64,000 nt of DNA from Flavobacterium hankyongi. GTDB taxonomy: Bacteria > Bacteroidota > Bacteroidia > Flavobacteriales > Flavobacteriaceae. The notes under the pieces are model-generated. The model made no database searches. It was not told the DNA's origin and saw only the letters and a list, made by a program, of their open reading frames with translations. Positions within the stretch are counted from its first letter, which is position 1. Each line of letters starts with the position of its first letter. Positions 52,810 to 61,790 of the stretch are shown here, in pieces. The stretch is from NCBI RefSeq assembly GCF_036840915.1, contig NZ_CP085725.1, positions 1,612,001-1,676,000 on the forward strand, written 5' to 3'. Position numbers and translations under genes: made by a program.

Positions 52810-53418
52810 ATGCTAATTATAGGTATCGCTGGTGGAACTGGCTCAGGAAAAACAACAGTTGTTCATCAAATCATGAATGAATTACCAGAAACTGAGGTAG
52901 GGATCATTTCTCAAGATCATTATTACAAAGAAACTAATGATTTATCTTTAGACGAACGCACAAAAATTAATTTTGATCACCCTCGTTCAATAGATTTCGA
53001 ACTTTTAGTTCAACATTTAAAAGAATTAAAAGCAGGCAATGCTATAGATCAACCTTTATATTCATTTGTTAAGCATAATCGCACTGGTGACACCATTCAT
53101 ACACTACCCCGTAAAGTAATGATTGTAGAAGGCATATTGATTTTGACAAACCCTGAACTTCGTGAAATGTTTGACATCAAAGTTTTTGTTCATGCAGATT
53201 CTGACGAAAGACTTATTCGTCGCTTAAAACGTGATATCGCAGAACGCGGACGTGATATGGAAGAAGTTTTAAATCGTTACCAAACGACTCTAAAACCTAT
53301 GCACGAACAATTTATTGAACCTACAAAAGCGTATGCAGACATCATTATACCTAATGACAAATACAATACTGTGGCTATCGATGTAGTTCGTGCCGTAATT
53401 AATCAGCGTATTTCATAA
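52810..53418 (+). CDS. udk: Uridine kinase
   Basis: The 202-residue P-loop kinase phosphorylates uridine and cytidine (pyrimidine salvage, EC 2.7.1.48). Motifs are GGTGSGKTTVVHQI (Walker A), FDHPRSIDFELL (substrate region), VMIVEGILIL (Walker B) and RLIRRLKRDIAERGR (lid). The start at 52810 (MLIIGIAGG) is dictated by the promoter position. It is followed by a REP-like repeat and the DivIC/FtsB gene. Confidence 0.95.
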   Translation: MLIIGIAGGTGSGKTTVVHQIMNELPETEVGIISQDHYYKETNDLSLDERTKINFDHPRSIDFELLVQHLKELKAGNAIDQPLYSFVKHNRTGDTIHTLPRKVMIVEGILILTNPELREMFDIKVFVHADSDERLIRRLKRDIAERGRDMEEVLNRYQTTLKPMHEQFIEPTKAYADIIIPNDKYNTVAIDVVRAVINQRIS

Positions 53419-53434
53419 ATATTTATTATTTTTA

Positions 53435-53527
53435 GAAGCTATTTCCCGCTATTCGCTATATCTTTTTGCCATGCACTTCGACTCCGCTCAGTGTACAAAA
53501 AGGATACCGCTGCTATCGGGGCTAAAG
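53435..53527. repeat. REP-like interspersed repeat between udk and divIC-like gene
   Basis: The region of nested imperfect inverted repeats has outer arms AGCTATTTCCCG / CGGGGCTA. The inner arms are CTTTTTGCCATGCAC / GTGTACAAAAAG around 'ttcgactccgctca'. The same core recurs in variant form at 6835-6858 and 55812-55840. Such elements are common between flavobacterial genes. Confidence 0.7.
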
Positions 53528-53534
53528 AAAACCA

Positions 53535-53873
53535 ATGACTAATCCAATAGAGAAAATAACATCCCAAAGACCTTGGCTAAAATTTTTAGGCAACAGGTAC
53601 TTTTTGGTGTCATTATTCTTCATCGTTTGGATGCTTTTTCTTGACAATTATTCTTATTTAGATCATCGTCTATTAAATAAAGAGATTGATGAACTTGAAG
53701 ACAATAAAACGTATTATCAAGAGGAAATTAAAAAGGATAAAAGTCAAATTAAAAAACTCAAGAATCCTGCTCAAATAGAAAAATACGCCAGAGAAAAATA
53801 TTATATGAAACGTGAAAACGAAGATATATATATAGTAGAATTTGAAGGCGATACTATTGAGCAAGCCCAATAA
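53535..53873 (+). CDS. Septum formation initiator (FtsB/DivIC) family protein
   Basis: The 112-residue bitopic membrane protein has a cytoplasmic N-terminus, one membrane helix (YFLVSLFFIVWMLFL, residues ~22-36) and a coiled coil (~42-75; LLNKEIDELEDNKTYYQEEI). The conserved C-terminal segment is NPAQIEKYAREKYYMKRENEDIYIVEF. The family bridges the divisome with FtsL and FtsQ. It sits upstream of the methylmalonyl-CoA mutase genes, 65 bp apart, possibly co-transcribed. Confidence 0.9.
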   Translation: MTNPIEKITSQRPWLKFLGNRYFLVSLFFIVWMLFLDNYSYLDHRLLNKEIDELEDNKTYYQEEIKKDKSQIKKLKNPAQIEKYAREKYYMKRENEDIYIVEFEGDTIEQAQ

Positions 53874-53937
53874 ATAAAACAATAATTATAAATTTCAACT
53901 TTTGAGATTTAGGAATTGGAATTTGGAATTTCAAATT

Positions 53938-55305
53938 ATGGAAAACAACTTATTTAACGATTTCGAAGCCATTTCATCAAAGCAATGGAAACAGCAAATT
54001 CAGTACGAACTTAAGGGTGCTGATTATAATGAAACCTTAGTTTGGGAAAGTCCTGAAGGAATTAAGGTTAAGCCTTTTTATCATGCTGACGAAGATGCAA
54101 ATGCAAACCAAATCCCTCTTAACAAGGAACCTTTTAAAATAGTTCAAAACATATTTGTTTTTGATGTTGATAAATCCATCAAGAAAGCAAAAGATTCTCT
54201 TTCAAGAGGAGCAGAAAGTTTGCGATTTACTATCGAAAACGAAGAAGTTGACATTGTAAAGTTGCTTTCTGACATTGAAATCGAGACTATTCCAGTTTAC
54301 CTTACTATAAAGTTCCTTTCAGAAAGTTTTTTACAAAAAGTAAATACAGTGGCTGCATCAAAAAAAGCCACGATTTACTGTTTAGTTGACCCTATCTATC
54401 AATTAGCTAGTGATGGGAACTGGTTCACAGGTCAAGACAATTTTGAAGTTATAAACAATATAATTAGAAGTTGTAAAAATATCAATGTTGTTTCTGTAAA
54501 CACTACATTATATCAAAATGCTGGCGCAAACATTGTTCAGCAATTAGCCTATGCATTGGCTCATGTAAACGAATATTTTGACAAATATAAAAATATTGAA
54601 CAACCCATTGTAATTGAAACTGCTGTTGGTACTAACTATTTTTTCGAAATAGCAAAACTTAGAGCGTTACGTTTGTTATTTTCTGCTTTAGCAAAGGAAT
54701 ACAATCACAACTTAGATTGTCACATAATTGCTACTCCAACCAAACGAAATAAAACACTTTACGATTACAATGTAAATATGCTTCGCACTACTACTGAATG
54801 TATGAGTGCAATTCTAGGTGGAGCAAATGCGATATCCAATCTGGCTTATGATGCAATTTATCATAAGGATAATGAGTTTGGTGATCGAATTTCTAGAAAT
54901 CAATTATTGGTTTTAAAACATGAAAGCTATTTCGATAAAGTAGAAAATCCTTCTGACGGAGCCTATTATATAGAAAATCTAACTTCACAATTGGCAAACA
55001 AAGCACTTATCTTATTTAAAGATATCGAAGCTAACGGAGGTTTATTACATCAGTTAAAAGAAGGAACTATTCAAAAGAAAATACAAGAAAGCGCTCAAAA
55101 AGAACAAGAATTATTTGATTCTGGTAAAGAAATTCTATTGGGAACAAACAAGTATCCCAATAAAAATGACCGTATGAGTCATGACTTAGAACTTTTCCCT
55201 TTTGTTAAGATAAAGCCACGAAAAACTTTGATAACACCAATCATTGAAAAACGCTTGGCCGAAAAAATGGAACAGGAACGTTTAGAAACCGAAAAACAAC
55301 CATAA
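53938..55305 (+). CDS. mutA: Methylmalonyl-CoA mutase small subunit
   Basis: The 455-residue MutA subunit is a TIM-barrel homologue that lacks the C-terminal cobalamin-binding domain, so it is a non-catalytic partner of the large subunit at 55771. The frame has KQWKQQIQYELKGADYNETLVW near the N-terminus, then NMLRTTTECMSAILGGANAISNL and a final helical part. The start at 53938 (MENNLFNDF) is chosen because an upstream in-frame extension from 53902 has no family character. It works with MutB on succinyl-CoA/methylmalonyl-CoA interconversion. Confidence 0.92.
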   Translation: MENNLFNDFEAISSKQWKQQIQYELKGADYNETLVWESPEGIKVKPFYHADEDANANQIPLNKEPFKIVQNIFVFDVDKSIKKAKDSLSRGAESLRFTIENEEVDIVKLLSDIEIETIPVYLTIKFLSESFLQKVNTVAASKKATIYCLVDPIYQLASDGNWFTGQDNFEVINNIIRSCKNINVVSVNTTLYQNAGANIVQQLAYALAHVNEYFDKYKNIEQPIVIETAVGTNYFFEIAKLRALRLLFSALAKEYNHNLDCHIIATPTKRNKTLYDYNVNMLRTTTECMSAILGGANAISNLAYDAIYHKDNEFGDRISRNQLLVLKHESYFDKVENPSDGAYYIENLTSQLANKALILFKDIEANGGLLHQLKEGTIQKKIQESAQKEQELFDSGKEILLGTNKYPNKNDRMSHDLELFPFVKIKPRKTLITPIIEKRLAEKMEQERLETEKQP

Positions 55306-55315
55306 AACCAACACT

Positions 55316-55768
55316 ATGAAAAAGCTATTATTGTTATTATTAGTTCTTACCAGCTTTACCTTTTTTGCTCAAACGAAAAAATTCGAAGCAGTAAATAAAA
55401 CAACTGGTAAATCAGTTCTTTTTGAAGAAAGACAAAGAACAAAAATTACAACTTTAGACCGAAAAAAAATGGTTGGTAGTTTTTCAGTAAAAGACAATCA
55501 AACAATTACAATTGATGGCGCAGAAGTAAAAATAAACAACATCGCAAGTATTAAACATTACCCTAAAGGTGGTCGCAAAGTAAAAAACATTCTTTTTGGA
55601 ACAAGTGCTGGTTTATTAGCTACATCTGGAGTGCTAGCTGCTGGAAGTAATGAATCTGCTGTAGCTGTTTTTGCAGGAGGTGTTGCAACTGCCGCAGTAG
55701 GCGCTTTGGTTAACAATAAAAATAAAAACTTAAGTTACCGTCATCATCAATTTCAAGTTATAGAATAA
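55316..55768 (+). CDS. Small exported protein between mutA and mutB
   Basis: The 150-residue protein has a Sec signal ([19 protein letters not shown]), then a ~75-residue beta-rich part ([28 protein letters not shown]-like). A glycine/alanine-rich hydrophobic segment follows ([19 protein letters not shown]...VGALV), resembling a glycine zipper that could insert in or bind a membrane. It is placed 10 bp after mutA and 2 bp before mutB. That is unexpected, because both mutase subunits are cytoplasmic. Function unknown. Confidence 0.75.
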   Translation: MKKLLLLLLVLTSFTFFAQTKKFEAVNKTTGKSVLFEERQRTKITTLDRKKMVGSFSVKDNQTITIDGAEVKINNIASIKHYPKGGRKVKNILFGTSAGLLATSGVLAAGSNESAVAVFAGGVATAAVGALVNNKNKNLSYRHHQFQVIE

Positions 55769-55770
55769 TA

Positions 55771-57903
55771 GTGAGAAAAAATATTCAACATATTACTTTA
55801 GAGTCGAAAGTTGTCACATCGAGCGCAGTCGAGATGTCTCAAAAACAAACTTTTACAACTGCTGAAGGCATCGAAGTAAAATCAACTTACTCCGAAGCAG
55901 ACCTAGAAGGATTAGAACATTTAGAATTCGGTGCTGGTTTTGCACCTAACTTACGTGGCCCATACGCAACCATGTATGTACGTCGCCCATGGACCATCCG
56001 TCAATATGCAGGATTTTCGACTGCAGAGGAAAGTAATGCTTTTTACAGAAGAAATTTAGCTGCAGGGCAAAAAGGATTATCGGTAGCCTTTGACTTGGCT
56101 ACTCACAGAGGTTACGATTCGGATCATGAACGTGTGGTTGGTGACGTAGGGAAAGCTGGTGTTGCTATTGATTCTGTTGAAGATATGAAAACCCTTTTCG
56201 ACCAAATTCCATTAGGAGAAATGTCGGTTTCGATGACGATGAATGGTGCCGTATTACCTATCATGGCATTTTACATTGTAGCTGCCGAAGAACAAGGCGT
56301 TGCTCCTAACCTATTATCTGGAACGATTCAAAACGATATTTTAAAAGAGTTCATGGTGCGTAACACTTACATTTACCCACCTACTCCTTCCATGAAAATC
56401 ATTGCTGATATCTTTGAATATACGAGTAATTTCATGCCAAAGTTCAACTCGATTTCGATTTCGGGTTATCACATGCAGGAAGCAGGTGCTACTGCCGATA
56501 TTGAGTTGGCTTATACTTTAGCTGATGGATTGGAATACATCCGTACTGGTTTAGCGGCGGGAATGGATGTCGATACTTTTGCTCCTCGCCTTTCGTTTTT
56601 CTGGGCTATTGGAATGAACCATTTTATGGAAATTGCCAAAATGCGTGCAGGACGTATGCTTTGGGCAAAATTGCTAAAACAATTCAATCCAAAAGACGAC
56701 AAATCATTAGCCTTACGAACACACTGTCAAACATCAGGTTGGAGTTTAACCGAGCAAGATCCTTTTAATAACGTAGCTCGTACCGCTATTGAAGCTGCTG
56801 CTGCTGCTTTTGGCGGAACGCAATCATTACACACCAATGCTTTGGATGAGGCAATTGCCTTACCAACCGATTTCTCGGCTCGTATTGCTCGTAATACCCA
56901 AATCTTTTTACAGGAAGAAACTAAAATCTGTAAAACGGTTGACCCTTGGGCTGGTAGTTATTATGTAGAAAGTTTAACGGCTGAAATTGCTGAAAAAGCT
57001 TGGGCTTTAATCGAAGAAGTAGAAGAACTGGGCGGCATGACCAAAGCGATTGAAGCTGGAATCCCGAAACTTCGTATTGAAGAAGCAGCTGCCCGTAAAC
57101 AAGCGCGTATCGACAGCGGACAAGACATTATTGTTGGGGTTAACAAATACCGTTTAGAAAAAGAAGACCCTTTACATATTCTTGAAGTGGATAATCAAAC
57201 CGTTCGCAAACAACAAATCGAGCGTTTAGACCATATCAAAGCAACCCGTGATACTACCAAAGTACAGGAATGTTTAGCAAAACTAACCGCTTGTGCCAAA
57301 GGTGAACCGGGGAACTTATTAGATTTAGCAGTAGATGCCGCACGCAACAGAGCCACATTGGGTGAAATTAGCGATGCTCTGGAAACTGTTTTTGGAAGAT
57401 ACAAAGCACAAATTAGAAGTTTTAGTGGTGTGTATAGTAAAGAAATAAAAAATGACGAGAGCTTTGAAAAAGCCCGTCAATTAGCCGATGCTTTCGCTAA
57501 AAAAGAAGGCCGTCGTCCTCGTATTATGATTGCCAAAATGGGTCAGGACGGACACGATCGCGGCGCTAAAGTGGTTGCCACAGGTTATGCCGACGTAGGT
57601 TTTGACGTAGACATTGGTCCATTGTTCCAAACACCTCAGGAAGCTGCAAAGCAAGCTGTTGAAAACGACGTGCATATTTTAGGGGTTTCATCATTGGCTG
57701 CAGGACACAAGACATTGGTTCCTCAAGTAATTGAAGAATTGAAAAAATACGGTCGTGAAGATATTATGGTGATTGTGGGTGGTGTAATCCCTGCTCAAGA
57801 TTATCAATTCCTTTTTGACTCAGGAGCCGTAGCCGTTTTTGGTCCTGGAACTAAAATTAGTGATGCCGCGATTACGATTTTAGAAGTTTTACTTGAAGAT
57901 TAG
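55771..57903 (+). CDS. mutB: Methylmalonyl-CoA mutase large subunit
   Basis: The 710-residue cobalamin-dependent enzyme interconverts succinyl-CoA and (R)-methylmalonyl-CoA (EC 5.4.99.2). The barrel domain has [36 protein letters not shown] and [12 protein letters not shown]. The C-terminal B12 domain has the DxHxxG motif ([11 protein letters not shown], His ligand) and later [11 protein letters not shown] and GGVIPAQD. It starts with GTG at 55771 ([11 protein letters not shown]), whose N-terminus fits flavobacterial homologues; a downstream ATG at 55834 is less likely. Residues ~14-24 derive from a REP-like element (55812-55840). Confidence 0.95.
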   Translation: MRKNIQHITLESKVVTSSAVEMSQKQTFTTAEGIEVKSTYSEADLEGLEHLEFGAGFAPNLRGPYATMYVRRPWTIRQYAGFSTAEESNAFYRRNLAAGQKGLSVAFDLATHRGYDSDHERVVGDVGKAGVAIDSVEDMKTLFDQIPLGEMSVSMTMNGAVLPIMAFYIVAAEEQGVAPNLLSGTIQNDILKEFMVRNTYIYPPTPSMKIIADIFEYTSNFMPKFNSISISGYHMQEAGATADIELAYTLADGLEYIRTGLAAGMDVDTFAPRLSFFWAIGMNHFMEIAKMRAGRMLWAKLLKQFNPKDDKSLALRTHCQTSGWSLTEQDPFNNVARTAIEAAAAAFGGTQSLHTNALDEAIALPTDFSARIARNTQIFLQEETKICKTVDPWAGSYYVESLTAEIAEKAWALIEEVEELGGMTKAIEAGIPKLRIEEAAARKQARIDSGQDIIVGVNKYRLEKEDPLHILEVDNQTVRKQQIERLDHIKATRDTTKVQECLAKLTACAKGEPGNLLDLAVDAARNRATLGEISDALETVFGRYKAQIRSFSGVYSKEIKNDESFEKARQLADAFAKKEGRRPRIMIAKMGQDGHDRGAKVVATGYADVGFDVDIGPLFQTPQEAAKQAVENDVHILGVSSLAAGHKTLVPQVIEELKKYGREDIMVIVGGVIPAQDYQFLFDSGAVAVFGPGTKISDAAITILEVLLED
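55812..55840 (+). repeat. REP-like repeat inside the mutB coding region
   Basis: The hairpin-forming stretch tgtcacatcgagcgcagtcg followed by agatgtctc matches the intergenic repeat family seen elsewhere in the window (cttcgactccgctcag, on the other strand). It keeps the reading frame open as residues ~14-24 of MutB. The arms ACATC / GATGT can pair. Confidence 0.6.
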
Positions 57904-57925
57904 TTAATAACTAAAGTTATATTAT

Positions 57926-57953
57926 AAAAACACCAGCAGCAATGTTGGTGTTT
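57926..57953 (+). terminator. Probable terminator after mutB
   Basis: AAACACCA / TGGTGTTT arms enclose a 10-nt interior (57928-57953) and are followed by a T-rich tract. It separates the mutase operon from the ATPase-receiver-HNH-methyltransferase operon. Confidence 0.7.
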
Positions 57954-58007
57954 ATGTTTACTTTTATAATCAAAAAAACAGTAATACTAAAATAAATTAA
58001 AGATCAA

Positions 58008-58015
58008 TATATTTG
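58008..58015 (+). promoter_or_regulatory. Possible -7 box for the four-gene ATPase/HNH/methyltransferase operon
   Basis: TATATTTG is an exact TAnnTTTG box, but it lies only 14 bp before the ATG at 58030 and lacks a TTTG -33 box at the usual spacing. Transcripts from it would be nearly leaderless. Confidence 0.4.
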
Positions 58016-58029
58016 TTAAAAAAACAATA

Positions 58030-60474
58030 ATGACGAAAGTCCCTTTCAAAGTATCTGCTAGAGCAGGAAAATTATTAGGTAGAGAAAATTTCTCTAATCC
58101 TGAGGGTGCTATAATTGAGTTAGTTAAAAATTCATACGATGCAGATGCAAAAAACTGTTTTGTTTTTTTTGATATTCCAACAATTCTAAAAAAAGATAGT
58201 AACGGAAAAGAATATAATTTCCCTGTAAAAGAAGAAAGTATAATCTATATAATTGATAATGGTGATGGAATGACCGAGCAAATTATAAAAGATTATTGGA
58301 TGCAAATTGGAACAGGAAACAAAGAAAAAGATTTTATTTCAGATGATAAAAGGGTTAAAACAGGTGCCAAAGGAATTGGTAGATTTGCTTTAGACAGATT
58401 AGGATTTGAAACAGAAATGTGGACACTTTCAAAAAAAGCAAAAAACAATTCCGGATCATATTGGAAAATGGATTGGAAACAATTTGATAATGATGATAAA
58501 TCAATTTCAGAAATTAATGCAGAAATAAATAATTCAAAAATAAATTTAAAAGAAAAAATACAATCACTTGTTAATAATAGCGAAACTTTAGAATTAATAA
58601 GTTCAATTGATTTTAAAAGTGGAACTTTTTTAAAGATTACTAATTTAAAAGATGAGTGGTTTAGTAATGAAAAAGATAATGACATAGAAAATGTATTCAA
58701 AAGTTTAGAAGCACTTATCCCTCCAAAAGAACTAAACATACCGTTTGAAGTATATTTTAATCATTTTCAAAAACCAAGAGAATTTGGAAAAGTTGAAACA
58801 GCTTTTTTTAATGATTTTGACTATAAAGTAAGAGCTAAATACAATTCAGAATCCTTATCTGTTGATTTTGAAATAACACGAAATGAGATTGATATTGATG
58901 TCTTAAAGAAAAAATTCACACATGCATTTAAAGATTCTAAACATCCATATAATATTGAAACATTAGAGAAAAAGACTTTTAATTATAATAAACCTATTGA
59001 CAAACTTTTAAAATGGTCATTAAATGATTCTAGCCTAAAATTATTAAAAGATGTTGGCTCATTTGAACTAACATTTTATTATTTAAAATTTAATAATTCT
59101 ATTAAAGAGGGCTATCCTTATAAATTAATAAATACACAAGAAAGAAAAACAATTATTGACAAATTTGGTGGTGTAAAAGTATATAGAGATTCATTCAGAG
59201 TTAGACCGTATGGAGACCCAACAAATGATTGGTTAAGACTAGGTCAAAGAGTTGCTCAAAGTCCCGCTGGAGCTGGTCAAAGAGTTGGAGACTGGAGAGT
59301 AAGGCCTGAACAAACAGCAGGTATAATAACAATTTCTAGAAAAACAAACCCATTATTAATTGATAAATCTGATCGAGGTGCATTACAAGAAAATGATGCT
59401 TTCGACACTTTTAAAACAATTATTACAGGAGTGATTCATGAATTTGAATTTGATAGAACAAAAATTTTAAATCAAATTTTTATTGAGCTTCAAAAAGAAA
59501 AGAAAAAGAAGGAAGAAAAAGAAATCAACCGAAGAGCGGAAGAATTAGCAAAAAAAATCGTTGCTGACACAAAAAAAGTTGATGAAGAGTTATTCGGAAA
59601 AAGTAAAAAAATAGACCTATTTAGACAAAAGAAAGAAGAAGAAATTGCTGATTCTTTCAAAGAAACTTTTAACAAAGCTTTTAAATCAATTTATGATGAT
59701 AAAAAAGAAAAAGACAATGAAGAAATAGTACAAGTAAGATCATTGGCTAGTTTAGGACTAATTGTTTCATCTTTCGCACATGAATTAAAAGAAATAAAAG
59801 ACAATTCTAGAGAAATTAAAAGTTTGGAAAAGATATTAAAACTTATTATCCCTAACGATGTAAAAAAATCATCTGAGTACATTGATGGAATGGATATTTT
59901 AGAATTGTTAAATGAAGATTCTGAAAAAATTATTCATTGGATTGATTATGCCCTAACAACTAGTAAAAAAGATAAAAGAACTCGTGGTAAACTTATTTTT
60001 TCTTCATTCTTCAAATCGTTTAGCGAATCATGGTCTAGAATATTAAATAGAAAGGATATTAAAATTAATATTATTGATAATATCAAAAACTTCGACTATG
60101 ATTTCAGAGCATTTGAAATGGATATGTCTACAATTTTTACTAATCTAATTAATAATTCAATTGATTCATTTAATAATTTAGGAAAAGTTCAAGAACGAGA
60201 AATTAGTATCGAATTAAATATTATTAATGAAGAGAAGATTGAAATTCTTTATTCAGATAATGGAAAAGGATTAGATTCTATTTTTGGAGAAAAAGAGGAA
60301 ATCTTTTTACCTTTTACCACTTCAAAAAAAGATAGAAAAGGAAATGAAATCGGAACAGGATTAGGAATGTATCTAGTAAAATCAGTAATTGATGACAATA
60401 ATGGTAATATTGAAATCCTAGAACCTAACGAAGGATTTTCAGTATTATTAACTTTTCCAATAAGAAAAAAATAA
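58030..60474 (+). CDS. Dual GHKL ATPase: Hsp90/MORC-like N-domain plus histidine-kinase-like C-domain
   Basis: The 814-residue soluble protein has two Bergerat-fold ATPase modules. The first has N-box E30LVKNSYDAD, G1 box DNGDGM (D76-M81) and a GxKGIGRFAL lid (112-121), as in Hsp90, MORC and MutL. A charged coiled coil (~485-560) leads to the second module: an H-box SFAHELKEI (His584), N-box FTNLINNSIDSF, G1 DNGKGLD and G2 GTGLGMYLVKSV, i.e. a histidine kinase core without membrane segments. It is the first gene of an operon with a receiver, an HNH nuclease and a DNA methyltransferase. Autophosphorylation of His584 is predicted, not shown. Role: probable sensor of a defence or DNA-processing system. 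Confidence 0.85.
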   Translation: MTKVPFKVSARAGKLLGRENFSNPEGAIIELVKNSYDADAKNCFVFFDIPTILKKDSNGKEYNFPVKEESIIYIIDNGDGMTEQIIKDYWMQIGTGNKEKDFISDDKRVKTGAKGIGRFALDRLGFETEMWTLSKKAKNNSGSYWKMDWKQFDNDDKSISEINAEINNSKINLKEKIQSLVNNSETLELISSIDFKSGTFLKITNLKDEWFSNEKDNDIENVFKSLEALIPPKELNIPFEVYFNHFQKPREFGKVETAFFNDFDYKVRAKYNSESLSVDFEITRNEIDIDVLKKKFTHAFKDSKHPYNIETLEKKTFNYNKPIDKLLKWSLNDSSLKLLKDVGSFELTFYYLKFNNSIKEGYPYKLINTQERKTIIDKFGGVKVYRDSFRVRPYGDPTNDWLRLGQRVAQSPAGAGQRVGDWRVRPEQTAGIITISRKTNPLLIDKSDRGALQENDAFDTFKTIITGVIHEFEFDRTKILNQIFIELQKEKKKKEEKEINRRAEELAKKIVADTKKVDEELFGKSKKIDLFRQKKEEEIADSFKETFNKAFKSIYDDKKEKDNEEIVQVRSLASLGLIVSSFAHELKEIKDNSREIKSLEKILKLIIPNDVKKSSEYIDGMDILELLNEDSEKIIHWIDYALTTSKKDKRTRGKLIFSSFFKSFSESWSRILNRKDIKINIIDNIKNFDYDFRAFEMDMSTIFTNLINNSIDSFNNLGKVQEREISIELNIINEEKIEILYSDNGKGLDSIFGEKEEIFLPFTTSKKDRKGNEIGTGLGMYLVKSVIDDNNGNIEILEPNEGFSVLLTFPIRKK

Positions 60475-60480
60475 ATATTT

Positions 60481-61158
60481 ATGGAAGCTAAATATAAAAT
60501 TGGATATGTTGATGAAGACATTAAACAAGTAAAAAAATATACCAGAAGACTAAAAGATTTTGGATTTGAAGTTATTGGTTATGATTTTCATCAAGGAATG
60601 AGTTTGGATGAATTGATGAACCAAGTTTATGAATCAGACATTGATTTATTAATGATTGATTACAAACTAAATGAAAAAAATATCGTTGCTTTTAATGGTG
60701 ATGCAGTTGAAAGTGAATTTTATGACAAAAGACCTCTTTTCCCTCATATTATATTCACAAATAAAGTTGAACAGGCTGAACCTTTTGTTGAGGATTGGAA
60801 AATTATTTTTGATAAAGAAGATGTATTTAATGACAATGAAGAAGAAGAAGATGAAAAAAAAGTGAATCATTTTATAACAACTTTAGAAAAAAGCATCGAA
60901 CAATACAGAAAACATATTCAAAAAAGAAAGGATGACATTTTTAAAATACTTGAAAAAGGGAAAGTCGAAAAATTAAGTGTTATTGAAAAACACAACTTGT
61001 TAAAATTGCAAAAAGAATTAAAAGTATTAGATAATACATATACAGCTGAAGTCCCTGAACACCTATTGATATCTAAAAATTTAGAAGAAATCGATAATTT
61101 AAAAAATGAAGCCGAAGAACTATTAAATGAACTCATTAATAAAAGAAAAAAACAATGA
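60481..61158 (+). CDS. Receiver-domain protein with C-terminal coiled coil
   Basis: The 225-residue protein starts with a receiver-like domain. The acidic pair is D11-E12-D13, phosphoacceptor D60 (LLMIDYKLNEK), switch Thr T93 (IIFTNK) and Lys K112 (IIFDKEDVF), so all key residues are present. A ~100-residue helical, coiled-coil-rich tail follows (EEEEDEKKV, LEEIDNLKNEAEELL), with no DNA-binding domain. It is 6 bp downstream of the histidine-kinase-like ATPase gene and overlaps the HNH gene by 4 bp. The natural reading is a phosphorelay partner whose output is protein-protein interaction, perhaps with the nuclease. Confidence 0.8.
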   Translation: MEAKYKIGYVDEDIKQVKKYTRRLKDFGFEVIGYDFHQGMSLDELMNQVYESDIDLLMIDYKLNEKNIVAFNGDAVESEFYDKRPLFPHIIFTNKVEQAEPFVEDWKIIFDKEDVFNDNEEEEDEKKVNHFITTLEKSIEQYRKHIQKRKDDIFKILEKGKVEKLSVIEKHNLLKLQKELKVLDNTYTAEVPEHLLISKNLEEIDNLKNEAEELLNELINKRKKQ

Positions 61159-61790
61159 GTATAAGAGAAATAAGGCCTTCAAGAAGAGAAACTCCTTCAA
61201 AATCTGAAAAAGGAAATAATTATCATAAACACAAATCAGATTTACAAGAAGATTTTAACTATTGTTGTGGTTACTGTGGTTCATTTGACGGTTTTGGCTA
61301 TACAAAAACATACTTTGAAATAGATCATTTTGTGCCTAAAGATTTTTTGATTAAATCAAAAAGTAGCATTAGTCTTTCTAAATATTCTAATCTAGTTTAT
61401 TCATGTAGATTCTGTAATAATAATAAAACTAAGCATTGGCCTTCAAAGAGAGAAGATATATACTTATTAGGAAATGAAGGTTTTATAGAACCTTGTGATT
61501 TAGAATATGAGAATCACTTATATAGAACAGATGATGGTGCTATTATGTGGAATTCTCCTATTGGAGAATGGATGGCAACAACAGCATTCAAATTTGATGA
61601 AAGAATGGATGAATTAAAACTTCTTTGGAAATATAATAAAACTAGAATTGCTATTGAGAAAATCATTGATGAATTAAATAGTTATCCTGATAACAGTGAA
61701 CAACATAACAATATTAAAACTAAACTTACTCCTCTTTTTGAAAAACATTACTTTTTTCAAAAAGAATTAGCGACATTCTATAATGGATAA
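61155..61790 (+). CDS. HNH endonuclease
   Basis: The 211-residue protein has a zinc-binding HNH fold. CCGYCG (C38, C41) pairs with CRFCNNNK (C84, C87), and the catalytic strand-turn is EIDHFVPK (E55, D57, H58). The N of the motif falls in LSKYSNLVYSC, and the Asn-Lys after the zinc ligands fits. A C-terminal helical region (~140-211; MATTAFKFDERMDELKLLWKYN) resembles the tail of HNH effectors encoded beside ATPases in Septu- and retron-type defence systems. It overlaps the receiver gene by 4 bp and the methyltransferase gene by 8 bp. Confidence 0.85.
   Translation: MSIREIRPSRRETPSKSEKGNNYHKHKSDLQEDFNYCCGYCGSFDGFGYTKTYFEIDHFVPKDFLIKSKSSISLSKYSNLVYSCRFCNNNKTKHWPSKREDIYLLGNEGFIEPCDLEYENHLYRTDDGAIMWNSPIGEWMATTAFKFDERMDELKLLWKYNKTRIAIEKIIDELNSYPDNSEQHNNIKTKLTPLFEKHYFFQKELATFYNG

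Noticed and set aside
58293..58739. Minus-strand 148-codon frame inside the dual ATPase gene
   Set aside because: It is a shadow of an A/T-rich coding region, rich in Leu/Phe/Ser, with no supporting start or family signal.
58030..61790. Naming the four-gene operon as Septu, Detocs or a retron system
   Set aside because: Septu needs an SMC/ABC-type PtuA ATPase and retrons need a reverse transcriptase; neither is present. Detocs has a different kinase and receiver arrangement as I recall it. Only the HNH and relay themes are shared.
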